64,000 nucleotides of DNA from Kryptolebias marmoratus. Taxonomy: Eukaryota; Chordata; Actinopteri; Cyprinodontiformes; Rivulidae. Each line of letters starts with the position of its first letter. Within the stretch, counting starts at the first letter, position 1. The translations under genes were made by a program, and so were the position numbers. The DNA is taken from the NCBI RefSeq assembly GCF_001649575.2, contig NC_051439.1, positions 12,471,387 to 12,535,386 on the forward strand, in the 5' to 3' direction. Below are positions 54,805 to 64,000 of the stretch, in pieces. Under the pieces are notes generated by a model. That model made no database searches. It was not told the DNA's origin and worked only from the letters and a program-made list of their open reading frames with translations.

Positions 54805-55400
54805 AAACCCTGTGCAAAAGTTTTAGGTCAGTGTGGAGGTGGGGAAAAAGGATAAGTAAGCATGCTTTCACTTATATGAACTCTTTATATAATCCCAGAC
54901 ACACTCGATAATGTTGAGATCAGAGTTCTGTGCGAGTCATAGCCACACTTTCAGGACTCATTCTACAGCAATAAATGCCATTTGTTTGGTATTGGGACCA
55001 TTCAGACCCCTCCTTGATGGTGTTGCATTATGGATAAGTATTTAAATCTATCTATCTGGATCCCTGACTCATTTTATTAAATGCAGCCTCCAAGCTTGCA
55101 GGAAACTTCAGCCACACTTCACTCCTGCCTGAAGACACTCATTTTTGTGCCACCCAGTCTCCTTCAACGAGTAAAATTCTGCTTCAGGTAAATGTTACAC
55201 ACTTTGACTCCTCAGCCTAGAGCACCTGCTGCCATATTTCTTATGTTTGCATGCAAAATTAAGCAGCTTCCTTTCGTTTCCTGAAATGATTTCTGGTCCG
55301 ATGTCTCCAGAGAGTTGATAGGCGCATCTGGGTCCCTGTTCTGAAACGCCTCCTGACTTTAAAGGACAGTGAAAATCACGTGTCGGTCAGTTTCCATGGT
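54805..55400 (-). mobile_element. Tc1-like DNA transposon remnant
   Basis: Begins GTGCAAAAGTTTTAGGTCAG, a common fish Tc1-like terminus, then carries antisense transposase text AATCCCAGACACACTCGATA, GACCCCTCCTTGATGGTGTT and TGCAGCCTCCAAGCTTGCAG. The transposase would be on the minus strand. Heavily decayed; the far terminus was not found. Confidence 0.7.
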
Positions 55401-56768
55401 GCAGGAAAGTTGCTCATTTTGTGTGTTTCTTTAAAAGTGCATAAACAGGTTTAGAAACCCTCACACCTCCGTCATTTCCTTTGACCGACCTCAGTTTGGA
55501 AAAATGAAAATTTAAGCTTTGAAATCTTCGCTCGTGTCTCGTTGCTGTGCTCAGCCCCGTGGTGTTGGTTGACCTCATCCCGTCCTAAGCCTCCTGCGCA
55601 GCTGTTTCTGTTTCAGTTAATGACTGTGTTTCAACCTGCATACGACAATGATGGTCATTAACACCTCTGTATTAGAAGTGGATAACCGGACTATAATCCT
55701 CCAAAGTCCCTGACTTCATGCGGGTGTTTCTGTAAGAACTGACGCTGTTTTGAAAGGCAAAACGTGGTCCCAGCAAATACCAGTTTGCCTTTTGGAAAGC
55801 GAAAATGTCACAAATATCTGCACATGTGGAATGTCGACACAGCGTTATGTCCCCAGAACAAATGTGGCTCGACACGCCAGCTGGACGGGAGGCAGAGCAG
55901 CGGGAGAAGGAGACAACCTGCCACTGTTTCCAACTGTCCCGAATCATTTAGGAGTCTGGAACACGACCTGAACTGGTTTAAAATGATCCAAACCTGCCTC
56001 TTAGGATGGCTCCCATAAAGTTATATGAGTGCCAGATAGTTAGATGAACGAAACTGGATACGAGCTGCTTCACTTCTCCAAAACGGAGAGCTCTGCAGGA
56101 CTGAACGCTCTGTGTCTGATTTGCAATCGTTCACAGAAACACAACAAAGATAACCAAACTCTGTTTAATACGAATACAGTCACAGCGCTTGAATCATTAA
56201 GCTGTGGCACGTAAGCAGGAGACTAAAAGAGGTTGTGTGTGCTTTCAGAGGGGTCTCAAGCTTCATGTTATCATCAGCATGCTAACACTTTCACAATAAA
56301 AGATCAGCACGTGATTTTTACTGAAGTATCTACGGTGTATACCATCTTATTTGAGATAACTAACATATGCCAACAGGCCTCAGACTTCATCCAAGACTTT
56401 CCTAGAAACGTTCATCTTGTACTGAATAATTGTGTTTATGTCGTTTTCCAGAGCCAGAAATTTACAGCAGGCGTCACAAACTCGCTATTAATAGAATCGC
56501 GGGAAATAAAACGGCACGTGGGTTAAAGAAAAAAGAATGTATATAGTAGAAGCTTGTGTGGTAACTAAGAAGAACACTGGCCTATAATTAACAAGACTAA
56601 AGAAACTTGTTTTGGTGTTTGGCAGAGATATTCTTTCAGACTTTCTTGCTCGATGCTCCTAATTATAAACCAGGCATTTTACGCAATAACTGGGAAAGGC
56701 GAAAAGGTGGGCAATCATGTTCTTGCCTGTGTCTGTCTGCACATGTGTGTGCGTGGCTGCATTTGTCT

Positions 56769-56882
56769 GTTTGCTAACAAAATATCTCAGAGACGGCTGG
56801 ATGGATTTCAATGAAACTCTCAGAAAGGAATCATTGGGTGTACATCTAAAACCGACTGACTTTTAGAGTCAACCAGCTTTAA
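56769..56882 (-). repeat. Fragment of the dispersed repeat found at 36677-37219
   Basis: Minus-strand similarity: GTTAGCAAA, GATATTTTG, TTTCATTGAAATCCATCCAG, matching the TTTCATTAAAATCCATCCAG ... TTTTGCTAAC core of the intron 1 copies. Confidence 0.6.
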
Positions 56883-57142
56883 GATGGGGCAATAATTTTG
56901 AATTGCTCTTTTTCTTCTAAAATCTCACTGGGCTCTTCTGGTTCTATAAGTGCAGTTTAGAAGATGACTGAGTGTTTGTGCTGGAAATGTTTGCACCAGT
57001 TCAGTATTGTTTTCATCATAAAGGCCCCGTTTGGACCTGGCATTAGCATGTGTTTGCAGTGGTCCAGTCAGAAGTGGTCTACACCTTAGAAGCGTGAAGA
57101 AAACACTCAGATCTGAGTCTGGACTACATGTGGTCACATACT

Positions 57143-57450
57143 GGGGTGGCTGTGGATCAGTGGTTAGACCAGTTGTCCTCCAATGAAAGAGCTGGAGGTT
57201 CGATTCCACCTGAAGTGTCCCTGGGCAAACTGAACCCCTCACTGCCTCCGATGTGCCCTAGCTGTGTATGAATGTGATCTAAAGCACTGATTAGACTCTA
57301 TAGAAGGATTTATTTAGATTAACTGCATAGAGATGTAGCAGAGTGCTGTGTGGATGGGTAAATGAGGGCACAGATTGTGTTGTAAAGCACTTTGAGTGGA
57401 CTGGTTGACTGCAAAGGAGCTACAGTATATAAGTACAGACCGTTTACTTT
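57143..57450 (+). mobile_element. tRNA-derived SINE, full-length copy (family 2)
   Basis: Head GTGGATCAGTGGTTAGACC and GGAGGTTCGATTCC are A- and B-box-like, followed by TGTATGAATGTGATCTAAAG, GCAGAGTGCTGTGTGGATGG and a 3' end GTAAAGCACTTTGAGTGG with TATATAAGT. Copies at 24947-25384 show it is a family. Confidence 0.82.
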
Positions 57451-59595
57451 TGTCCGTGTGATCATGAATGTGTCTGACTGAGATCGCATCTCGTGTCCGG
57501 CTGCCCCGCTAGGCGCACAGATGAAAGCAGAGCCCTTTAGAGCGAGTGGCTGTGAAGCCTCTGCGTTTAATCGGGGCTCGAGTCCCGGACTCGGAGATGA
57601 TTGTCGGTAATGACTTGGCTCCGGCGCTCCCTCTGAGTCATGCCGCCGTGGGCAGGCGTGAGCGTAGAAACGCACCTGTGCAACACTCAGCCACGTTGTA
57701 AACAAAAAATAAAATCCCATTTGCATGTAAAACAGCACAAAGCCCTCAGCATTTTCACTCATTCTTTGTCACTAAAAGGTTAATAACCAATGACCCTAAA
57801 ATGTTTTATTAATTTGGGTATAAACAACACATTTATTCAGTGTATGAAAATAGCAGCCAATGTCAAAATCTTTGATGACACTCATGTTTTTGTTGAGGTT
57901 CAGACTATTAAATTTTATTATATTCACATTTATAATAGTGATGGCTGCTTTCCATCGTCCTGCTGTTGGACATGCAGGTTCATAATGACATTAACACTTC
58001 AGTGATGGTTTTCAAGTCAAAACATTTGCTATGAAAATGGCTTTTTTGCAGCCCGAGATATGAGATTTTTCTTGACTGAACTATGTGTCCATCAGCTTGT
58101 CTTTCCCAAAGAATACCGCCGTCTTGAATTTTGTTTTTGCCACATTTTCCTTTAATCGTTTCGAAAGCGCTCCTATTTATCGGGTGTTTTTAACGGACTC
58201 AAAGCAGGAAAAAGCATAAAACTTTTTTTTGCCTAAATCGGGACTTTGTTGTCAGAAAACACTCGGCGCGGCAGATAAATACGTCCGCCTTTCGAAAGAA
58301 AAGAATCAACAAAATTAAAACCAAACAGATTTACTGATTGTGATTTGTTTCACCGGGAGGATTTGCTTTATATGAACTAACACATAAAATGTTTTTTTGT
58401 TTCTGCAAATAGGGCTGTAGTATAACCGCTCAATGAATCTAAAGTGTGTGTTAAAAATGAGCACAAACAGACTTCGCTTAATTGAATGTGTCACACACAC
58501 ACACACTCAGAGAGCTGGATCATTACACGGGTCATCTGCTAAAGAATGACCATCCAATAAATGGTGCGCCCACTCACATGATCAATAACTTGTTCTGTTT
58601 GGAGTGTGCGTACGGGCGACATTTGTGTGTAAGAGATAATGATTAACAGAAATCTGCTGTTCTAATGGGATCACTTCAGTATCGATGCTTTTAATGGGCT
58701 TATAAAAACATCCATACACTCCCCGCCACTCACACACACACATTCGGCGCTTCTGGGTCTAATTAAGTGTGTGTACTGACTCATTCAATCTAACCTCCTG
58801 TTACATCTCAGATATTGAAGGTTAATGGCTGCAATGGAAGAGCTTAATTTACATTTCAGCCCCCCTTTTTTTTCCATTTCAGCGAATGTTAATGTGTTTT
58901 AACAGTCTAATGGGAGGGTGTAAACAGGTTAGTTGTCTGAGGTGGTGGGTCAGGATGTGACCCAAACTGAGAGCTGTTTTGCTCCTGATGGAAATGAGTC
59001 CTCAAAAGGGTGTTAACTAGAGCAGCTCGTTTGTTCTCTGTGACGGCTACAAACAATCAGCAGAGTTATAAAAAGCCTCGTTTGTTTAAAGCTACTTCTA
59101 CTCCGAAGAAGTTTAAAGTAAGGAGTAAACTTCCACATCAAGTTGACTTCTGAGCCTGATTGAAATTCTAAGCGTCACGCAAACAAATTGAATAAAACTG
59201 ACAAATGAACTCTCATGAGGCTGAACTTTTGTTGGCTGGTTTGTAGCGTCTCTGAGTATTTCCCTGTTTTGTTGCGTGTTAGAGCAAAGTAAAGTTTCTG
59301 AGATCCTACAGGTAGGTAAAACCGCCCTTCACCGCTGACTCGGCTCTCTCTTGGGACAACTGTGCTGATCGTGACTCATTTTACCGGCACACATTTTCTA
59401 CATTTTCTATTATGACAGCTGGAAGTGTCTCAGTTCCAGGAGGAGTTTGCTCAGTATTATTATTGTACAGAAACAAATGAGAGTTAATAACCCCTGACGC
59501 ACATTCATTATATTCTCATTTTAAACAATAACCTTCTCTGTGTCTAATTTTGGTGTCTGAGATTAACAAAGCAGACGAGATTCCTATCCTCAGCA
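57451..59595. other. Intergenic region without recognised gene
   Basis: AT-rich sequence with short simple repeats (for example CA run near 58492-58504); no exon or element recognised. Confidence 0.5.
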
Positions 59596-59863
59596 GTCAC
59601 TGTGGGAGAGGCGGGGTCCACCCTGGACAGGTCGCAGGTCCATCACAGGGACACGTAGAGACAAACATTCACGCTGTCTGTCACACCGAGGGACAATTTA
59701 GAGTTACAAGTTAATCTAACGTTCGTGTTTTTGGCCTGAAATTGGAGTAAACCCACCTGTGCATGATGAGAACTCCCCTCAGAAAGGCTCCAGGTCAGGT
59801 GACATCCTGCGACTTTCTCATTGGGAGGCGACTGCTGCAACCACTGCACCACCGTGCCGCCCT
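59596..59863 (-). mobile_element. SINE-type dispersed repeat (family 1), near full-length
   Basis: On the minus strand it begins GGGCGGCACGGTGGTGCAGT, the usual start of this fish repeat, then GGTTGCAGCAGTCGCCTCCC, later TTAGAGTTACAAGTTAATCT on the plus strand (antisense of the GTTAATTGGTGA region) and ends at the family's GGTGGACCCCGCCTCTCCC. Confidence 0.8.
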
Positions 59864-59984
59864 TAGTAGGGTCATAATGATCGTAATCAATGTGAGATGT
59901 AACTTTAACAAAAACCTTGAAATACTAATAATGTTTCAGAACTTACAGATCTTCAAGAGATGGGGACAGAAGGAGTTTAGGTCC

Positions 59985-60060
59985 ACAGCAGTGGTCATCA
60001 ACTGGTGAGGCGCGGGCCACATCCAGCACACAGGGTGGGGTCACTTCGGGCCGCTGAGGC
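59985..60060. mobile_element. Possible hAT-type repeat fragment
   Basis: CAGTGGTCATCAACTGGTGA followed by GCGCGGGCCACATCC and CGGGCCGC resembles the terminus of decayed hAT-family repeats that begin with a version of CAGTGGTTCTCAAC. No second end or duplication was found. Confidence 0.35.
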
Positions 60061-60415
60061 TGCAGTTATCCAGGTCAACTTTGCATTTAAAGTTTGTGGA
60101 GCCTGACTCCTTTTTTTTTTCCTGACATGAAGTTTGTCAGAAAGTAAAAATAATAAACACAAACAGATTTCTTTAAAGATTGCACAATATGATACTGAAA
60201 CAGGCCACTTAGGTCTAAATCTTTCACCGTTTCATTTGTGTAATAATATTAATAATTGTTCATATTTATGTGTTTATTTATTTCATACACATTAATTAAT
60301 TTATTATACATCACAGGCTAGCGCTCGCAGGCTTCTGATCTGAAATATATTAACATCATTATGTGTGTTTTTTTTATTTGAGGAGCAAGCTATGATATTA
60401 TGTTTATTCTAGTTG

Positions 60416-60436
60416 TATATATATATATATATATAT
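60416..60436. repeat. (TA)n microsatellite
   Basis: 21-bp TA run. Confidence 0.9.
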
Positions 60437-61406
60437 CGCAATTTGTGGTAGAAAGGAAAACCTCATTGCTTTTAAATAGCAGAACATAACTTACTGGTTG
60501 CAGCATAAAACCAACACATTTGTTTTGAAAAATAACGTCCATCTTTACGGGAGAAGCCAACAAAGACATGAATGAGAGCCATGCATCCTCCAAAGACTGG
60601 ATTTCATTACCATTTAGTCTCATATTGCAGGGTCTCACTTTAAAGAGGTTATTTTGATCAATGTTCCACATTTGCACCTAAAAGCAGAAGGTTGCGCTCT
60701 GGTATGGCCACAAGTAGATGAATCACTCAGCTTTTGTGGGTATAATGATCTTACATCAGACGCTGCCGTGTCCTGCTGCGCTCTTAAAAGGCTTCATGAA
60801 GTTTCCCACACGTGGGCACACTGAATCTACAGAAAACGCTGTCAAGCAGCCCCCGTGAACCCAATACGGTCACAGCGTTTGCAAAGTAGGAATCCACATG
60901 CAGCTCTGCTTCAACATGTCCAACATCAAGTCAAACTGAACAGGTCACATCTAGTGCTCGAACCATGACAGGCTATCATCGTACAAAACAAACCTGGAGA
61001 CTTTAACCACCAGAAGCTCTGTCAAACATGGAAAATAATGATCAAAACAGTCAATCAAAGGCTTAAGTTCAGTTTTACCTTTGTAATGGTCTGCACCAAA
61101 CCCTGAGGGGACCAGCTGTCATCCCAGTCTACTAAGAATTATTTACTGTCGACACTTCTAGGAACTTTAACTTTGGCACGAACCAGGTATTTAATTTTTA
61201 ACTAAGTCATAAATTTTCTAAACGAAGCCATCAAAACCAGGCGAAATGGGGATATTAAAGGTACCCAAGCCTGACACGGGAAATAATCACATAATAATGA
61301 CATTTTTCTTCAAATTTCATATGGCAAAATATTTTTTTCTGGCAATCACTTGCTGAAAACATCTTTATTTCTAAAAATAACCATACTTTTACTGCACTGA
61401 GAGTAG
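60437..61406. other. Intergenic region without recognised gene
   Basis: AT-rich; no exon, RNA gene or identifiable element seen. Confidence 0.5.
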
Positions 61407-61414
61407 ATCTAGAT

Positions 61415-61628
61415 CAGGGGTCTCCAATCCTGGTCCTTGAGGGCCACTATCCTGCATGTTTTACTCGTTTTCCTGCTCCAATACACCTGATTCAGTGGTT
61501 AAATGACCTCTTCATGTTCTGCAGAAGCCTGTTAATCACCCATTGATTCAAATCAGGTGTGTTGGAGCAGAGAAACAAGGAAAACATGCAGGATGGTGGC
61601 CCTCCAGGACCAGGATTGGAGACCCCTG
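61415..61628. mobile_element. hAT-type MITE with 8-bp target-site duplication
   Basis: Palindromic 214-bp element. It opens CAGGGGTCTCCAATCCTGGT and closes with the reverse complement ACCAGGATTGGAGACCCCTG; inner parts (CCTGCATGTTTT, CTCCAATACACCTGATT) are also mirrored. Flanks ATCTAGAT (61407-61414) and ATCTAGAG (61629-61636) are an 8-bp duplication with one mismatch, diagnostic of hAT elements. No coding capacity. Confidence 0.92.
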
Positions 61629-61636
61629 ATCTAGAG

Positions 61637-63779
61637 GGTATATAACTGAAAGATACACCATCCCAACATTTTATGAGTAGCCAGATTTTGGGATTTAGAG
61701 TAAGTGATGTCCTTTAACATGCCACACTGTCAAATTAAGTAGTTTTATGGATAAAAGTCATAATAAAGTTGTGTTCACTGGTGTTTTTACAACAACAAGG
61801 GAACAAAGTGTAACATAAAAGATGACATTTGTATAAAACAACATGCTGCCTTTTTCTGACTTGACCTGAGGCAGCTGGCAACAGAAAGCACTAAAAAATG
61901 TCTTAAAGCTCCACCTTTCCGCTGCCAGACTACAGCCTTTCACGATTAGATATTTGCCGGTGATCACAGGGAAACATTTAGCCGCTACAGAGCCGGATAT
62001 TTCCCTTGAGATTTACGTAGCTCTAATCAGAGGTAAAATTAGACCGAACGTTGGAAGTGCATGCAGCAGGTGGCCAGAAGCAAAACTCCGAATGAATGCT
62101 AATTCGTTTCGTGTCTGCTAGATGACAAATAGGGTGATTATCTGCCAAATTAAATATCTACCAAAACAGTTTTGGCAGGAACATGACTCGTTAGGGGCCC
62201 AGAAGACTTTGACGAGGGAAGCAGTAAAAGCAACCATTACTCCCAGAAATAGTTGTGGTTTAGTTGTTTTGGTGACTTTATAGGCACGCTGACATATTTT
62301 ATAAAGTCTTAAAGTAATCAAGTTTGCAGATATTTTCACATTTTCAGGTGGAATAAAAGAGCCGGAGTCCTGTTTCTTGCTTTAGTTATTTATATCAGCT
62401 TTGTTTTCATCCCCATCGGTCTGAAGGGAAACAACTGGCTGACTAGTTATTAAATGCTTCATTAGGTTTAATATCTGAGTGATCTTTGTCTTTCGAGTCT
62501 TGACCAAATTGTCTTGTTAAAATAAAGACACAAAAGTTAAATTACTTTCCTCGGCTCATTGGTGGCAGTTGAGCCCCTCGAAAGAGTCAGCAGAAAATAT
62601 GAAAAAAATGTACCTTTCCATAAATAATAAATTGCTATTTTTTGATTAAAACTGTTAAGGATGCAAGACCAGCTGAGTCCTCACAGCTAATAATAAAAAA
62701 AAAAACATAATTTAAGAATATTTTTAAGGTAATGAATGATGTCTCCTCGCAGTTTTGATTTTCTGATGATGAGCTTTCAAAAACTAAATGAAAAATATCT
62801 GAACTTGAATGCCAAATTTCCATCCCCCGTTGTAAATCCTGCTTCCTTTCCACGGTTTCAAACTTTTTTTCATGCAGAGTTAGAGCACGCAGTGTCCTAC
62901 ATTGACCTGCATTGTAATTTTTGTTCCCAACATGCTGTATCTCCCACAGTCGGCCCCGTTATCGTACCATTTTTAAGTCATTCCTGGCATCTGATCGCTT
63001 TAACTGGCAAATAAAACACAAATAAGACACTTGCTTCCATCCTGCCATCTTCGAGTGACTCCTAAACTGTTTTTATCTGGAGAAAGCATCACAGAAGAGA
63101 AAATAGTGTCTATATAATGATAGATTTTTACCAGCTTTCAGTCTGGTTCTGGATAACTTTATTGTACTAAAACGATGAGTACAGTTTCATTTTCAGCACA
63201 AAAAGAGGACATGGCTCCTTTTTAGCTCTTTCAGGTTTATTTGTCACCTTCGAAGCAGTTCAGAACAACACCCTCATGTGTTCTTTTAAACTCCTGGTCC
63301 AAAATTAAGTTGAGTTTATTACATTTATTACAGCTCTTGCTCTCTAACATAACCTTTTTTGACCCTCTGAATGCCATTACCTTCCCAAAGGCTCGTCTGA
63401 CTTGTGGCGTACCGCAAGAATGAGTCCTGGGACACCCTCCACTCCTGATTTACATGCTTCTTCACTGTGAGTTTACTCAAAATCATAATGTGAACAAACA
63501 TTTCATATAACATGCCAATGAAAACCCACAGATAAAACAACCTTGCTGATTTTACTGCAAGGTTACAGATTTTACCTGCTTTCTGATATCAAAATTTTGA
63601 TTTCAAAACGTTTCCTTAAACAGTAATAAACTGGAGGTCATTCTCTTTGGTCTTGAAATATTTTTAGTTTGAATCTTGGCAGTCTCTCAAATAATCGAGA
63701 AGATTCCAACTTTACTTCTGATGCTTGAATTAATCATGTTGTTCGGTTTTTATGGAGTTAGATTTGTTTCACAATTATT
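61637..63779. other. Intergenic region without recognised gene
   Basis: AT-rich sequence with no convincing coding exon, RNA gene or mobile element. Confidence 0.5.
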
Positions 63780-64000
63780 CAATCAAAAAAAAAATCATGT
63801 CAAACAAAAAAAGGAGTACTCAATCAAAAAAAAAAATCATGTCAAACAAAAAAAGGAGTACTCAATCAAAAAAAAAAATCATGTCAAACAAAAAAAGGAG
63901 TACTCAATCAAAAAAAAAATCATGTCAAACAAAAAAAGGAGTACTCAATCAAAAAAAAAATCATGTCAAACAAAAAAAAAATAGTATTCAATCAAAAAAA
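63780..64000. repeat. 41-42-bp tandem repeat array, continues past window
   Basis: Units start at 63780, 63821, 63863, 63905 and 63946, each beginning CAATCA, an A-run, TCATGTCAAACA, another A-run and (except the fifth) GGAGTACT. The fifth unit is divergent (TAGTATT) and a sixth starts at about 63989. Length varies only in the A-runs, suggesting slippage plus unequal exchange. The Lys-rich open frame over it is not a gene. Confidence 0.95.

Noticed and set aside
63676..63984. Lysine-rich repetitive open frame
   Set aside because: It is the translation of the 41-42-bp tandem repeat and has no gene features.

Overview
This window is vertebrate nuclear DNA, most likely from a teleost fish. It is AT-rich and intron-rich, with GT-AG splice sites, CA/TA microsatellites, tRNA-headed SINEs, an L2-type LINE tail, a hAT-type MITE and several decayed Tc1-like transposons. 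The one protein gene I can support is a receptor tyrosine kinase of the ALK/LTK family, on the minus strand. It runs from a start codon at 40090 down past the left edge of the window.

I reconstructed 29 exons by reading splice sites and phases. They join in frame without a stop into about 1199 residues: short hydrophobic leader, acidic linker, MAM domain, LDL-receptor class A repeat, second MAM domain, glycine-rich ligand-binding region, cysteine-rich EGF-like module, one transmembrane helix, juxtamembrane segment with an NPNY motif, complete kinase domain, and the first part of the C-terminal tail. I call it ltk (leukocyte tyrosine kinase; the zebrafish shady gene) rather than alk. The glycine-rich and EGF-like segments carry LTK signatures ([43 protein letters not shown]) where ALK has other residues. 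Unlike mammalian LTK it keeps the MAM-LDLa-MAM block. Known family biology is that fish Ltk responds to ALKAL cytokines and specifies iridophores from neural crest.

Layout: 1-3961 kinase and juxtamembrane exons; 7100-7459 transmembrane and EGF-like exons; 10278-14101 glycine-rich region; 14350-17283 linker and MAM2; 19008-19145 LDLa; 20219-22090 MAM1; 23495-23587 a newly inferred acidic exon; 23588-40059 a 16.5-kb first intron with mobile-element fossils and GC-rich patches; 40060-40090 coding exon 1; about 40091-40460 GC-rich promoter/5' leader. From 40507 to 64000 I see no convincing gene, only microsatellites, LINE/SINE/Tc1/MITE remnants, and a 41-42-bp tandem repeat running off the right edge.

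I found no evidence for a novel multi-gene system. The most useful observations are the exon-level receptor model with its cryptic exon 2, a LINE tail nested in a Tc1-like element with readable target-site duplications, a textbook hAT MITE, a head-to-head SINE inverted pair, and candidate regulatory islands in intron 1.
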